Positions 41,064 to 51,820 are shown, counted from the stretch's first letter. The stretch is DNA of 64,000 bases from Wenyingzhuangia marina (GCF_900130035.1 NZ_FQXQ01000003.1:310001-374000), one strand, 5' to 3'. The notes: generated from the letters alone by a model not told the origin. Program-made: numbers and translations.

Positions 41064-41312
41064 ATGGATAGCATAAAAAAAATATTAATCTTTCCTTTTA
41101 TCTTATTGATTAGATTTTATCAAGGTGCTATTTCTCCTTTTACACCAGCTACGTGTAGGTATTTACCAACTTGTTCTAGCTACAGTATAGAAGCTTTGCA
41201 AAAGCATGGTATTATTTATGGAGGATGGTTGTCTATTAAAAGAATAGCAAGTTGTCATCCGTGGGGTGGTAGTGGTTACGATCCTGTACCAGAAAAACAA
41301 AATAAAAAATAA
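41064..41312 (+). CDS. yidD: Membrane protein insertion efficiency factor YidD
   Basis: An 82-aa protein with the family signature [24 protein letters not shown] and [13 protein letters not shown]. It is an amphipathic membrane-associated helper of YidC. Start and length are standard. Downstream lgt begins 2 bp after its stop. Confidence 0.96.
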   Translation: MDSIKKILIFPFILLIRFYQGAISPFTPATCRYLPTCSSYSIEALQKHGIIYGGWLSIKRIASCHPWGGSGYDPVPEKQNKK

Positions 41313-41314
41313 AT

Positions 41315-42127
41315 ATGAATGTATTAGCCATTATTTGGGATCCATCTTTAGGAATAGATCTAGGTTTTTTTGTAATAAGATATTATAGTTTGATGTTTGT
41401 CATTGCTTTTGCATTGGGGTATCAAATCATGAAAAGAATTTTTATTCATGAAAAAGTTGAGTTAGAAAAATTAGACAAATTATTAATGTATGTTGTATTT
41501 GCTACCATTTTAGGAGCAAGACTAGGACATGTTTTCTTTTACGATTGGGCATATTTTAGTCAACATCCAGAAGAAATATTATTACCATTTAAATTTCAGC
41601 CTACGTTTAAATTTACTGGTTTTGCAGGACTAGCAAGTCATGGAGCAGCCATAGGGATTATTGCTTCTTTATGGTATTTTTCTAAAAAAGTAATGCACAA
41701 ACCTTTGTTGTATATTTTAGATAGGGTAGGTATTACTGTTGCTATTGCAGGATTGTTTATCCGTTTGGGTAATTTAATGAATTCAGAAATTATTGGACAT
41801 CCAACAGGAACAAATTATGGAGTGATATTTGCCAATTTAGGAGAAGATTTTCCAAGACATCCAACACAACTATATGAAGGGTTGGGTTATTTAATTGTTT
41901 TTGCCGTTTTGTTTTACATGTACTGGAAAACAGATGCAGCTCAAAAACAAGGGTTATTATTCGGAACCTTTTTTGCGTTGCTGTGGTCCGTACGTTTTGT
42001 GGTTGAGTTTTTTAAAGAAGCCCAAGTTGAAGATAGAGCTAGTTGGGCTTTAAATACAGGTCAACTACTTAGTATACCTTTAATAATTATAGGAATTTAC
42101 TTTATGGTAAAAGCCAAAAAGAAATAA
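41315..42127 (+). CDS. lgt: Prolipoprotein diacylglyceryl transferase
   Basis: A 270-aa polytopic inner-membrane enzyme with the Lgt signature RLGNLMNSEIIGHPT, the DFPRHPTQLYEGL segment and SVRFVVEFFKE. It transfers diacylglycerol to the lipobox cysteine of prolipoproteins, including the many surface lipoproteins encoded in this window. A bidirectional terminator separates it from the convergent TonB receptor. Confidence 0.97.
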   Translation: MNVLAIIWDPSLGIDLGFFVIRYYSLMFVIAFALGYQIMKRIFIHEKVELEKLDKLLMYVVFATILGARLGHVFFYDWAYFSQHPEEILLPFKFQPTFKFTGFAGLASHGAAIGIIASLWYFSKKVMHKPLLYILDRVGITVAIAGLFIRLGNLMNSEIIGHPTGTNYGVIFANLGEDFPRHPTQLYEGLGYLIVFAVLFYMYWKTDAAQKQGLLFGTFFALLWSVRFVVEFFKEAQVEDRASWALNTGQLLSIPLIIIGIYFMVKAKKK

Positions 42128-42158
42128 AAAACGACCACTAATTTTAGTGGTCGTTTTT
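42127..42158. terminator. Bidirectional terminator, lgt / TonB receptor
   Basis: A perfect 14-bp stem (42127-42140 and 42145-42158, aaaaacgaccacta and its complement) between two convergent genes. Confidence 0.9.
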
Positions 42159-42177
42159 GTTTGATGATATGTTTAAA

Positions 42178-44283
42178 TTAAAATAGATACTTTATGTTTA
42201 TTCCAGTGTAATAATTCAGAGGGTTTCCAGGATAATAATACCTAGGGGCACTATTTCCAAATCCAGTAGCATTGATTAATATTTGTGAGGCATATGCTTT
42301 GTTAAAAATATTATTTACTCCTACAAAGGTGTCTAACGTTAGTTTTTTTAAGAAGTTAGTAGCATAACCAAATTTAAAATTTGTGAGGGTATAACTATCG
42401 GAGTATAAACTATTACTATCTGTCATTGGCATGCTTCCAACGTATTGATAGTTAAGGTTTCCATAGATTCCTATTTTAGTATTCATATCAATTCCTGCAT
42501 TGAAAATATCAGAGGGAACTCCAGTCACCTTATTTCCTGAATAGTCTTGCCCATCATCTATAAAATCTTTAAACCTAAAATGATTAAGTGTATAGTTGAT
42601 AAAGGAATTAATAGAGATGTTTTTAGTTTGAATCCAATCATAGTTTAGTGTTAGTTCTAGACCGTTGTGTTGAGTTTTTCCTGCATTTAAACCAATGTAT
42701 TGATCTTGAGCGGTGCGTCTTGCTACCAAAAGGTTTTTAAGGTTTAAACTATAAATAGCAGTGCTGAATTGTAGTTTTTTTTGAAATAGATAACCACGAG
42801 TTCCCATCTCGTAATTCCAACCAGTTTCAGGTTTTAAATTAGTGTTTATTTGTCCGTCAGGCAATAAAGTTTCCGCTAGGGTAATAGGAGAAAATCCGTG
42901 ATTGATACTAGTGTATAAACTGATGTTTTTTAAAGGAGTGTATAAAACTCCAAACTTTGGAGAAATAATATTTTTAAATTTAAAATTTCCTGACTGATCT
43001 GGATCGTTTGAAGAAATTGGAAATAGATCTTTTAAAACATAACTTGTTTTGTTAAAATTTAGTCCTGCAGAAACAGTTATTTTAGAAGAAAGATTATAGC
43101 TGCTTTCCCAAAATAAATTGTAGTAATCTCTTTTTTCTTTAAAATTAGATAGCTCGTTTCCTTTAACACTTCCTGTTCCTAATGGATAATTCTGATAGAG
43201 ATTTTGATAAGTTTGATATTGATAATTATCTTTAAAAAACTCTCCACCTAAGGAATAATTTAAGTTATTGCTACCTAGCTTAATGTTTCCAGTTAATTGT
43301 GTTCTAAGACCTATAGCATGAGTGTTTTCTTTTAAAATATCAAAAGGTCTTGGTTCATAAGCTTTTTTAAAAGAAGAAAAAATACTAGTGGTTTGGTTAA
43401 GGTTATTATTGTATTTATGTTTCCATGAAATCCCCAACGAGCCTCTTATAGCATCTTCGTATCCTTGGGCTTGTTTCCATGTAAAAGCAGCTTTTTTAGG
43501 ATTGTTTATATAATCATTTTGATTGATGGAACTTGGAATAAAAGCTTTTAAATCTACATAACTAGACAGGAAATATAGTTCATCACTTTTACCTAAGGAA
43601 TGTTTTGTGCTTACAGTAAAAGTTTGTCTATTGTATTCATTATTTTCACGGTAACCATCACTATGAGTGTTACTGTAAGTAGCTTGAATGTTATTTTTTT
43701 GAGTTCCATGATTTAACTTTATGATTCCTTTTGCCAAACCAAAAGAACCAATGGTTAATTGATTGTAAATACTTGATTCATTGATGTTAGATTGTTGAGG
43801 TTTAATTTGAATAGCTCCACCAAGACCAGCACCATATTCAATTGTACTGGCTCCTTTTAAAATATTAATAGTTCCAATGGAAGCCAATTCAAAATCTTCA
43901 ATATTGGTTTCTCCACTTCCATTGGTTAAAGGAATTTCTTTGTAATAAGCTCTAATTTTAGCAGTACCATATAAGTTTCTAGAGCCAATACCTCTAATGG
44001 TAATTCTGTTGGTGTTTAGAGATCCACTTTGCATAAAAACTCCTGGAACTCTATTTAAGATAGGAGCAAAGTTGATATTGTTGGCACGGTTTAATTCTTT
44101 TGATGAAATAGTATCAATAGTACTCGTTATTTGTTGATGTTTTTTAGTGTTGTTTTTAGTACTAATAACTACTTCATTTAACTCTGATGTTATTGCTTTT
44201 TCGCTATTTTTTGATTGACTGTAACAGACAATAGAAGATAATAAGTAAAAAGTGAAAAGGATTCTTATTTTAAATGAAGTCAT
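42178..44283 (-). CDS. TonB-dependent outer-membrane receptor (FecA/siderophore-like)
   Basis: A 701-aa receptor with a signal peptide (ending near YSQ), a plug domain (about 35-150; LNEVVIST, ITIRGIGSRNLYGTAKI, LKGASTIEYGAGLGGAI) and a TonB-type barrel ending NYYTGINIKYLF. Unlike the SusC protein it lacks an N-terminal carboxypeptidase-like domain and a SusD partner, so a metal-chelate or siderophore substrate is more likely than a glycan. No Fur-type box was identified. It is a single-gene unit, divergent from pepE. Confidence 0.9.
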   Translation of the reverse strand: MTSFKIRILFTFYLLSSIVCYSQSKNSEKAITSELNEVVISTKNNTKKHQQITSTIDTISSKELNRANNINFAPILNRVPGVFMQSGSLNTNRITIRGIGSRNLYGTAKIRAYYKEIPLTNGSGETNIEDFELASIGTINILKGASTIEYGAGLGGAIQIKPQQSNINESSIYNQLTIGSFGLAKGIIKLNHGTQKNNIQATYSNTHSDGYRENNEYNRQTFTVSTKHSLGKSDELYFLSSYVDLKAFIPSSINQNDYINNPKKAAFTWKQAQGYEDAIRGSLGISWKHKYNNNLNQTTSIFSSFKKAYEPRPFDILKENTHAIGLRTQLTGNIKLGSNNLNYSLGGEFFKDNYQYQTYQNLYQNYPLGTGSVKGNELSNFKEKRDYYNLFWESSYNLSSKITVSAGLNFNKTSYVLKDLFPISSNDPDQSGNFKFKNIISPKFGVLYTPLKNISLYTSINHGFSPITLAETLLPDGQINTNLKPETGWNYEMGTRGYLFQKKLQFSTAIYSLNLKNLLVARRTAQDQYIGLNAGKTQHNGLELTLNYDWIQTKNISINSFINYTLNHFRFKDFIDDGQDYSGNKVTGVPSDIFNAGIDMNTKIGIYGNLNYQYVGSMPMTDSNSLYSDSYTLTNFKFGYATNFLKKLTLDTFVGVNNIFNKAYASQILINATGFGNSAPRYYYPGNPLNYYTGINIKYLF

Positions 44284-44406
44284 TAAATAGATGTTAAAAA
44301 ATAAAAAAACTAATTTATGATTTTAGTTTTAAGGTTACTCTTTTTTATAAAGAAGATAAGTCTTTAACTTCAAATTAATATCTTAGAGTAATAAAATTAA
44401 TGAGCT

Positions 44407-45105
44407 ATGAAAAACCTAGTATTAGCGAGTTCGGGAAGTGTACATGGATCTGAGTATTTAGAATATTTAATCCCTACTATAGATAAATTGTATAAGGATA
44501 TTGAGGAAATTTTATTTATACCTTACGCTCAACCAAGTGGTATTAGTTATGATGATTATACTGATGCAGTACAAGAAGCTTTAAATACTTTAGGGATAGA
44601 AGTTAAAGGAATTCATGAATATAAAAATGCTAAAGAAGCAATCAAAAATGCCAAAGGAATTTTTGTAGGTGGAGGAAATACTTTTTTATTAGTAAGCAAG
44701 TTATATGAATTTGGTTTATGGGAAGTATTAAAAGAAGCTATTGAACAAGGAACTCCTTATTTAGGAACCAGTGCAGGAACTAATATCACAGGTTTAACTA
44801 TGAACACTACTAATGATATGCCTATAGTATTACCACCAAGTTTTAGAACCTTAGGAATAGTCCCTTTTAACTTTAACGCACATTTTATTCCTGCTGATGT
44901 AAATTCTACCCATAAAGGAGAAACCAGAGAAACTAGAATTAAAGAGTTTCAATCTCTCATTTCTATTCCTGTAATTGGTATAAAAGAAGGAAGTTGGTTA
45001 AGAGTAAAAGGAGAAGATGTTTTTTTAAGAGGAGGAGAGCCTGCATTTTGGTTTGAAAATAAAGAGGCAAAATTAATTGAAGCCAATACAAATTTAAAAA
45101 CATAA
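44407..45105 (+). CDS. pepE: Dipeptidase E (peptidase family S51)
   Basis: A 232-aa cytoplasmic serine peptidase with the nucleophile motif YLGTSAGTNI and the preceding IFVGGGNTF and the NAHFIPAD segment characteristic of PepE. It cleaves dipeptides with N-terminal Asp. Single gene, own terminator downstream. Confidence 0.93.
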   Translation: MKNLVLASSGSVHGSEYLEYLIPTIDKLYKDIEEILFIPYAQPSGISYDDYTDAVQEALNTLGIEVKGIHEYKNAKEAIKNAKGIFVGGGNTFLLVSKLYEFGLWEVLKEAIEQGTPYLGTSAGTNITGLTMNTTNDMPIVLPPSFRTLGIVPFNFNAHFIPADVNSTHKGETRETRIKEFQSLISIPVIGIKEGSWLRVKGEDVFLRGGEPAFWFENKEAKLIEANTNLKT

Positions 45106-45133
45106 AAAAAGCTGAGCATTTGCTCAGCTTTTT
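45106..45133. terminator. Bidirectional terminator, pepE / ribB
   Basis: A perfect 13-bp stem (45106-45118 and 45121-45133, aaaaagctgagca and its complement) with T-runs on both sides. Confidence 0.9.
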
Positions 45134-45135
45134 GT

Positions 45136-46287
45136 TTAGTAATTTATTCTTTCTACTACTTCTAACCCATAACCTGTAATTCCTACACGTTTTTTACTAG
45201 CAGGAGAGTTGGTTAATAACCTTAGTTTTGTAATATCAATGTTGTGAAGGATTTGTGCTCCAATACCAAAATCTTTTTCGTCCATAGGATTGTTGGTTGG
45301 TTGTTCTGGTGCAATTCCTTTTTGAGAATTTTTAAGATCGCTAAGGCGTTGTTTTAAGTTAAAGGTTAGTTGCTCTTGATTAATAAACACAACAGCTCCT
45401 TTACCTTCTTTATTAATTTTATCAAATATTCTAGATAATTTATCTTCGGAACCTGTTGTTAAGGTGTTTAAAATATCATTTCCAAAAGCATTTGAAGTAA
45501 CTTTACATAATACCTCTTCATCTTTTTTCCAAGATCCTTTAGTCAAAGCTAAGTGAATTTGGTTGTTGGTAGTTTGGTTATATGCTCTTAATCTAAAAGT
45601 CCCAAAACGAGTATCGATATCAAAATCTTCAATTTTTTTAATTAAAGAATCGTGTTGCATACGGTAAGAAACTAAATCTTCAATAGAAATTAATTTTAAG
45701 TTGAATTTATCAGCAACCTCTCTTAAACGTGGCAAACGTGCCATACTACCGTCTTCGTTTAAAATTTCAACTAAGATTCCGGCAGGTTTTAATCCAGCCA
45801 AACGAGCTAAATCTACACTTGCTTCTGTATGTCCAGTTCTTCTTAATACACCACCTTCTTTAGCTTTTAAAGGAAAAATATGTCCTGGTCTTCCTAAGTC
45901 AGAAGGTTTGGTTTCGTTTTGTGTTAAAGCATAAATGGTTTTAGATCTGTCGTGTGCAGAAATACCAGTGGTACATCCGTGACCAATTAAATCTACAGAA
46001 ACGGTGAATTGTGTATGATGTAAAACAGTGTTGTTGTTCACCATCATGTTTAAACCTAATTCGTCGCAACGTTCTTCTATCAATGGGGCACATATTAATC
46101 CACGACCATGTTGTGCCATGAAATTAATCATTTCTGGAGTTACCTTTTCGGCAGCAGCAATAAAGTCACCTTCGTTTTCTCTATCTTCATCATCTACAAC
46201 AATAATCATTTTACCATTTCTAATGTCTTCAATGGCTTCTTGTATAGAATCTAACTTTATTTGGGGTGTGTTTTCGGTATTATTCAT
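45136..46287 (-). CDS. ribB: 3,4-dihydroxy-2-butanone-4-phosphate synthase with degenerate GTP cyclohydrolase II domain
   Basis: A 383-aa protein. Residues about 10-210 are a complete RibB domain ([33 protein letters not shown]), making the four-carbon unit of riboflavin. The C-terminal half aligns in layout with GTP cyclohydrolase II (start FGTFRLRAY, end [16 protein letters not shown]) but lacks the zinc-binding Cys triplet of the SECLTGD..CDCG region and the substrate-binding QEGR motif. It is probably catalytically inactive for the RibA step, as reported for other Bacteroidota. It overlaps lptF by 8 bp. Confidence 0.93.
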   Translation of the reverse strand: MNNTENTPQIKLDSIQEAIEDIRNGKMIIVVDDEDRENEGDFIAAAEKVTPEMINFMAQHGRGLICAPLIEERCDELGLNMMVNNNTVLHHTQFTVSVDLIGHGCTTGISAHDRSKTIYALTQNETKPSDLGRPGHIFPLKAKEGGVLRRTGHTEASVDLARLAGLKPAGILVEILNEDGSMARLPRLREVADKFNLKLISIEDLVSYRMQHDSLIKKIEDFDIDTRFGTFRLRAYNQTTNNQIHLALTKGSWKKDEEVLCKVTSNAFGNDILNTLTTGSEDKLSRIFDKINKEGKGAVVFINQEQLTFNLKQRLSDLKNSQKGIAPEQPTNNPMDEKDFGIGAQILHNIDITKLRLLTNSPASKKRVGITGYGLEVVERINY

Positions 46288-47722
46288 CTGTTTTTTTAAA
46301 TCTATTGAATAGTTTTTTAAACGGGGTTAAAATTACATCAAATTTAATGAATCCCATATCTTTAGAAGCACTTATCGTAAAAAGAATAGCCAATGGTAGC
46401 ATTACTAATGTTCCAGACCATCCTCCTAAAAAAGCACTAATTTTACTTTCTTCAGCAACATTTTTACCAAAGGTATTGATAAAATAATAAGCCACATAAA
46501 TGATAATAGCTATAATCATAGGCATTCCAAATCCACCTTTTCTAATAATAGAACCTAAAGAAGATCCAACAAAAAACAAAAGTAGACAAGAAAAAGAATT
46601 GGTTAAAATATAATGAAATTGATAATCATGATTGTTTAAATTTTTACGTCTTCTTTTGTAAAAGTCTTTATAACCATCAATAGATTTTATTTTATTATCT
46701 ACAGTACTGGATGCTTGATTTAGAATGTTTATTTTACCTCCATCAGTAAAATTATCTAATATGTTTTTTTGTAATGGTTTGTACTTAGTTGTGTCTAATT
46801 TTTTAGACATTTCGGAGACTAAAATGTTAGATTGCATAGATCTAACTTTGGTGTCTATAAACTTATCATAATTGTATTTTAAACTATCGGAACTGGCTTT
46901 AAGTTGTCCCATGTTTTTCATGGTATAATGATGTTTATATTTTTCTTCTTCTAAATCATTACTAGTTAAGTCAGAAATGTCAATATTTACGGTGTGTCTG
47001 TCAAATTTTGCAATAGAAGAAGGCATTTTTAATTTATTGGCAAGTCTTTTTTGATCATTGGTGTGGTCTTCAAAATAATACCCATCGTCTAAAATTAAGG
47101 TCATGTATTTACTTCCTTCTTCGGTGGTAATTTTTCCTTTTTTAGCGGTGATGGTAATTTGATCATCTTTAGATCCTTTAGTTTCTATAATTAAAACATC
47201 TTTAAGTAAGTTGTTTTCTTCTCCGTATTTTTTTGAAAACTTAATACTATATCCTGGAATTTCATCATTAAAACTACCTTCTACCAAAGCCAAAGTAGGT
47301 TGTGTTTTTTTGATGTTTAACAGTAAGTTTTTTTGTTTTAAACTAGCATAAGGATAGGTGTAATTTATTAAGAAAAAATTAGCTACAGAAATCAATCCTA
47401 CACAAATGATAAGAGGTCTTAGGAATCTGAAGAATGAAATTCCGGCAGATTTAACGGCAGCAAATTCATAATTTTCTCCTAAATTCCCTAAGGTCATAAT
47501 AGATGATAAAAGCACAGAAATTGGTAATGCTTGTGGCGTTACAAACATACACATGTACCAAAGAAATTTTAGAATAATAATAACTTCAATTCCCTTACCA
47601 GCAATATCGTCAAAGACTAACCAAAGTGCTTGCATTATTAATACAAACATTACGATAGAGAATGAAGCGAAAAAGGGAACTAAAAAGCTCTTAATTAAAT
47701 ATTTATCTAAGGTTTTCAACAA
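46280..47722 (-). CDS. LptF/LptG-family lipopolysaccharide transport permease
   Basis: A 480-aa protein with an N-terminal block of transmembrane helices (three, within 1-110), a large periplasmic beta-jellyroll insert (about 120-370) and further helices at the C-terminus (about 375-460). This is the YjgP/YjgQ layout of the permease in the LptB2FG lipopolysaccharide exporter. F or G cannot be separated here. It follows lolA by 9 bp and overlaps ribB. Confidence 0.92.
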   Translation of the reverse strand: MLKTLDKYLIKSFLVPFFASFSIVMFVLIMQALWLVFDDIAGKGIEVIIILKFLWYMCMFVTPQALPISVLLSSIMTLGNLGENYEFAAVKSAGISFFRFLRPLIICVGLISVANFFLINYTYPYASLKQKNLLLNIKKTQPTLALVEGSFNDEIPGYSIKFSKKYGEENNLLKDVLIIETKGSKDDQITITAKKGKITTEEGSKYMTLILDDGYYFEDHTNDQKRLANKLKMPSSIAKFDRHTVNIDISDLTSNDLEEEKYKHHYTMKNMGQLKASSDSLKYNYDKFIDTKVRSMQSNILVSEMSKKLDTTKYKPLQKNILDNFTDGGKINILNQASSTVDNKIKSIDGYKDFYKRRRKNLNNHDYQFHYILTNSFSCLLLFFVGSSLGSIIRKGGFGMPMIIAIIIYVAYYFINTFGKNVAEESKISAFLGGWSGTLVMLPLAILFTISASKDMGFIKFDVILTPFKKLFNRFKKTDE

Positions 47723-47731
47723 AAAATATGA

Positions 47732-48364
47732 TTATTCATTAATGTAATACCCTAATGATTCATATTTCGCTTTGTTAAAAGCAAAAGTATTAGGAGCTAA
47801 TTGTTGATTTGTTTTGTATGATATTATGGTAAAATTGGTATTTGTTCCGTTGGTTCCTACTTCTGTTAATGAAGTAATTTGGTTATTTTGGGTATTGATT
47901 CCTAACAAAATATGAGAAACCTCTTCCGATTTTTCTGTAGGAGTTAATTTAATGTATTGAACAACACCTTCTTTTTTATCTAATTGATAAGTATATCCTT
48001 TTTTGTAAAAACTCAATAATTTTGAAGGCGTGATACTTTCATCACTAATATCACTCGCAGGAGTAATGTTTACTTCTTCATTTTCGGGAGAAATTACATA
48101 ATTGTTCTTTTTATCAAAAAGAATAATATTGTCTAAATAATTTAATACGTATTTGTCTCCTTCTATAATGGCTGATCCTTTACTAGTTTGTTTAATGTTT
48201 ACAGCTTTATTCTCTAAAGTATGTGTAAACTCAATAGTAATGTTTTTGTATTGCTCTAGTTCGCTTGAAACTTTGTCTAAAATAGCTTGTGCTTTAGGGG
48301 TGTTTTGCGAAAAACCTAAAGAGGTTACTAATAGTGTAAAAGCTACGATGATATTTTTTTTCAT
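47732..48364 (-). CDS. lolA: Outer-membrane lipoprotein carrier LolA-like protein
   Basis: A 210-aa periplasmic protein with a signal peptide (ending near LGFSQ) and a LolA-type half-barrel (AILDKVSSELEQYKNITIEF, NYVISPENEEVNI). It ferries lipoproteins from the inner to the outer membrane, or shares that fold. The start lies 1 bp from the ftsK stop and lptF follows, fitting an envelope-biogenesis operon. Confidence 0.88.
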   Translation of the reverse strand: MKKNIIVAFTLLVTSLGFSQNTPKAQAILDKVSSELEQYKNITIEFTHTLENKAVNIKQTSKGSAIIEGDKYVLNYLDNIILFDKKNNYVISPENEEVNITPASDISDESITPSKLLSFYKKGYTYQLDKKEGVVQYIKLTPTEKSEEVSHILLGINTQNNQITSLTEVGTNGTNTNFTIISYKTNQQLAPNTFAFNKAKYESLGYYINE

Positions 48365-48365
48365 G

Positions 48366-50822
48366 TTAATTGTTTTGTTCGTCGGCCAACAATTGCTCTA
48401 AAGATGTTAAATCGGTTACCAAAACTTGTCTGGCTTTACTTCCTTCAAAAGGACCTACTATTCCTGCTGCTTCTAACTGATCTATTAATCTTCCTGCTCT
48501 GTTGTATCCTAATTTTAATTTACGTTGTAATAAAGAAGCAGATCCTTGTTGTGCTATCACAATTGTTTCTGCAGCTTCTCTAAATAATTTATCTCTGTCT
48601 GCAATGTCAATATCAAGTTCTGTACCACTTCCTTCTTCACCACTATACTCAGGGAGTTGATAAGCTTCAGGGTAGGCTCTCTGTGAACCAATAAAGTCGG
48701 TGATTTTTTCAACTTCTGGAGTATCAACAAAGGCACATTGTACACGAATTAAATCGTTTCCGCTAGAAATTAATAAATCTCCACGTCCAATTAATTGATC
48801 TGCCCCAGGAGCATCCAAAATCGTTCTAGAATCTATTTTAGAGGTTACTCTAAAGGCAATTCTTAATGGGAAGTTAGCTTTGATAATTCCCGTAATAACG
48901 TTTACAGAAGGTCTTTGTGTAGCCACAATTAAGTGAATTCCAATGGCACGAGCCAATTGAGCTAAACGAGCAATAGGCGTTTCTACTTCTTTCCCGGCAG
49001 TCATAATTAAATCAGCAAATTCATCTATCACCAAAACAATGTAGGGTAAAAATTTGTGTCCATCATTTGGATTTAATTTACGAGCCTTAAATTTTTCGTT
49101 ATATTCTTTAATGTTACGAACCATGGCATTTTTAAGCATGTCATAACGATTGTCCATTTCTATACAAAGTGAGTTCAAGGTATGAACTACTTTGGTAGTG
49201 TCTGTAATAATAGCTTCTTCTGTATCAGGCAATTTAGCTAAGTAGTGACGTTCAATTTTATTAAATAATGTCAGTTCTACTTTCTTAGGATCAACCAATA
49301 CAAATTTAATTTCTGCAGGATGTTTTTTATACAATAAAGAAGTTAAAATAGCATTTAAACCTACAGATTTTCCTTGTCCGGTAGCACCAGCCATTAATAG
49401 GTGAGGAGCTTTTGCCAAATCGAAAATAAAGGTTTCATTAGCAATGGTTTTTCCTAATGCAATTGGCAATTCCATTTTGGATTGCTGAAATCTGTTTGAT
49501 GCAATTACAGAGTTCATTGAAACTACCGTTGCTTTTTGGTTTGGAACCTCTATACCAATGGTTCCTTTACCTGGAATTGGAGCAATAATACGAATTCCTA
49601 GGGCTGATAAAGACAAAGCAATATCATCTTCTAAGTTTTTTATCTTAGAAATTCTAATTCCGGCCTCTGGTACAATTTCATACAAAGTAATGGTAGGACC
49701 AACCGTTGCTTTAATTTGTGCAATTCCTATTTTGTAATTGTTAAGCGTATCAACAATTTTATTTTTATTAGCTTCTAATTCTCCTGCATCTACAGAAATA
49801 CTATCGTCAAACTCTCTAAGTAAGTTTAATGTTGGGAATTTATAATTTCCTAAATCTAAAGTTGGATCAAATTCACCAAAATCTTTTACTAGTTGATCTG
49901 ATAAATTAGAAGTGGTAATCTCTTCTTTTTTTACTTGTTCAACATCAATTTTAAGTTCTTCTTTATGTTCGTCTTTTTCTTTAGGACTTTTAATGTTTGA
50001 ATGATTTTGAATGGTAGGACTTACATTTTTTACAGCCATTTCAAAAGTAGAGGTTGGCTTTATTTTTTCTTCTTTTTCTTCAAACTCATCTAAAGAAATT
50101 ATTTTTTCTTGAATAGTTTCTTTTTCATCATTGATGTTGTTAAGAGTTTCTTCAGACTCTTCTTTATCATCATTAATGTTTTCATCTGATTCGGTAGCTT
50201 TAAAACTATTTTTTAGCTCGCTAATGTCTTCCTTTTTAGGCAACCATCCTTTAATTCTTTCAGGAGTGATTTTAAAACGAATTACAAAGTAAGTAGCATA
50301 TCCAAAAACAATTAAAATGATCAATCCAAAAGGAGCAAGATAAGGAATTAAGTAGCTATTTAGTTCAACCCCCACAACGCCTGCAATTAAAGCGTTTTGA
50401 TTCGCAAAGAACCCAAAAGTAGTAGAAGTCCAAATCAATCCTAAGATTCCCCAGTTCCAAGATTTAAATATTTTTTTAATAGGTATTTTTAATAAAATAT
50501 ACAATCCTGTAAAAAATAAAAGAATTGGAATTAGGATGGCTGCAACACCAAAACCTTTGTATATAAAAAAGTAGCTTAAATTAGCCCCTAATTTTCCTAA
50601 TAGGTTTTGAGCTTCAATAGCTTTATTTCCTAATTGGTTTATAGTAGTTTGATCTGCTTGCCAAGTAAAGAAAAAAGAAATGAAGGCCGTAAATAAGAAA
50701 ATACCGAAAAGCAGAATGAATAATCCGAAAACGGTTTGAGTTTGTCTGTTGTTTGCAAACTCTTGTAGTTTTTCTTTTCGTTCTGTATTCTTAGTAACTT
50801 TTTTGTTGCTTTTTTTGGGCAT
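48366..50822 (-). CDS. ftsK: DNA translocase FtsK
   Basis: An 818-aa protein with four N-terminal transmembrane helices (about 30-180), a Glu/Lys-rich linker (about 200-320), and a RecA-type motor with Walker A GATGQGKSVG (Lys485), Walker B VLVIDEFADLI and the ATQRPSVNVITG motif. A winged-helix gamma domain (about 755-818; LLQRKLKLGYNRAGRLIDQL) reads KOPS-type sequences. It pumps chromosome ends through the closing septum. The operon continues with lolA. Confidence 0.97.
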   Translation of the reverse strand: MPKKSNKKVTKNTERKEKLQEFANNRQTQTVFGLFILLFGIFLFTAFISFFFTWQADQTTINQLGNKAIEAQNLLGKLGANLSYFFIYKGFGVAAILIPILLFFTGLYILLKIPIKKIFKSWNWGILGLIWTSTTFGFFANQNALIAGVVGVELNSYLIPYLAPFGLIILIVFGYATYFVIRFKITPERIKGWLPKKEDISELKNSFKATESDENINDDKEESEETLNNINDEKETIQEKIISLDEFEEKEEKIKPTSTFEMAVKNVSPTIQNHSNIKSPKEKDEHKEELKIDVEQVKKEEITTSNLSDQLVKDFGEFDPTLDLGNYKFPTLNLLREFDDSISVDAGELEANKNKIVDTLNNYKIGIAQIKATVGPTITLYEIVPEAGIRISKIKNLEDDIALSLSALGIRIIAPIPGKGTIGIEVPNQKATVVSMNSVIASNRFQQSKMELPIALGKTIANETFIFDLAKAPHLLMAGATGQGKSVGLNAILTSLLYKKHPAEIKFVLVDPKKVELTLFNKIERHYLAKLPDTEEAIITDTTKVVHTLNSLCIEMDNRYDMLKNAMVRNIKEYNEKFKARKLNPNDGHKFLPYIVLVIDEFADLIMTAGKEVETPIARLAQLARAIGIHLIVATQRPSVNVITGIIKANFPLRIAFRVTSKIDSRTILDAPGADQLIGRGDLLISSGNDLIRVQCAFVDTPEVEKITDFIGSQRAYPEAYQLPEYSGEEGSGTELDIDIADRDKLFREAAETIVIAQQGSASLLQRKLKLGYNRAGRLIDQLEAAGIVGPFEGSKARQVLVTDLTSLEQLLADEQNN

Positions 50823-50856
50823 TTAAAGGCGTTAAATTTTTGGTAAAGATACAGAA

Positions 50857-51243
50857 TTACTGATACAGGAAAAGTATTAATTTGGGGATATAAATAAATC
50901 CAATAATGATGGCTCCAAACAAGCCTGCAAATAAAACCGCACCAGCACTTACATCTTTAATAGTTCCTATTTTTTTATCAAAATCAGGTTGAATAAAATC
51001 AGCTATTTTTTCTATAGAAGTATTTAAAGCTTCTACACTAATCACTAGTCCAATAGCTAAAAACTGAAACATCCATTCAATTTTGCTAAGTCCTGTAAAA
51101 TACCCTAAAAGGCTAAGTATTACAGTACTTGTACAGTGTACTTTAATAGCATTTTCAGTTTTAATTAAATACAAAGCACCAACAATGGCGTATTTTAAGC
51201 TTTCTATTCTATTTACTACAAAGTTTTGTTTTTTTGTTTCCAT
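50857..51243 (-). CDS. dgkA: Diacylglycerol / undecaprenol kinase
   Basis: A 128-aa membrane protein with three helices and the DgkA active-site segments ESLKYAIVGAL, EALNTSIEKIADF and DVSAGAVLFAGLF. It phosphorylates diacylglycerol or undecaprenol. Located 35 bp upstream of ftsK. A terminator separates it from tpx. Confidence 0.95.
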   Translation of the reverse strand: METKKQNFVVNRIESLKYAIVGALYLIKTENAIKVHCTSTVILSLLGYFTGLSKIEWMFQFLAIGLVISVEALNTSIEKIADFIQPDFDKKIGTIKDVSAGAVLFAGLFGAIIIGFIYIPKLILFLYQ

Positions 51244-51252
51244 GTGATAAGA

Positions 51253-51278
51253 AAAAGGCTTGCCATAGCAAGCCTTTT
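51253..51278 (-). terminator. Terminator of tpx
   Basis: A perfect 11-bp stem (51253-51263 and 51268-51278, aaaaggcttgc and its complement) 12 bp after the tpx stop. Confidence 0.85.
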
Positions 51279-51290
51279 ATAAGCTTATTA

Positions 51291-51785
51291 TTATAAGGCA
51301 GCTAAAGCTGCTTCGTAATTAGGTTCACTAGTGGTTTCACTTACTTGTTCTGTGTAAGTAACTTCTCCTTGTGTATTGATAACTACAATAGATCTTGATA
51401 ATAATCCTTCTAAAGGTCCATTTGCAAATGTAACCTCGTAATCTTTTCCAAACTTTCCAGAAATATCAGATAAACTTAATACGTTTTCAATTCCTTCTGC
51501 TCCACAAAAACGAGCATGAGCAAAAGGTAAATCTCTAGAAATACATAAAACTTTTGTGTTTTCTAGTTCAGATGCTTGTTTGTTAAATGTTCTTACAGAC
51601 ATTGCACAAGTTCCTGTGTCTACACTAGGGAATATATTTAAAATTAAATTTTGACCTTCAAAATCAGACAAACTTACTTCTGATAAATCAGTATTTCTTA
51701 ATGTAAAATTAGGAGCTTTTGTACCTATAACTGGTAAGTTTCCAATAGTAGTAATAGGGTTACTTTTTAATGTGATATTTGCCAT
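51291..51785 (-). CDS. tpx: Thiol peroxidase
   Basis: A 164-aa atypical 2-Cys peroxiredoxin with the active-site FPSVDTGTCAMSVRTFN (peroxidatic Cys) and the resolving Cys in LCISRDLPFAHARFCGAEG. It reduces peroxides with thioredoxin. Single gene with its own terminator. Confidence 0.97.
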   Translation of the reverse strand: MANITLKSNPITTIGNLPVIGTKAPNFTLRNTDLSEVSLSDFEGQNLILNIFPSVDTGTCAMSVRTFNKQASELENTKVLCISRDLPFAHARFCGAEGIENVLSLSDISGKFGKDYEVTFANGPLEGLLSRSIVVINTQGEVTYTEQVSETTSEPNYEAALAAL

Positions 51786-51820
51786 TTTGATTATTTTTTT
51801 AGAAAAATAAATATATAAAA

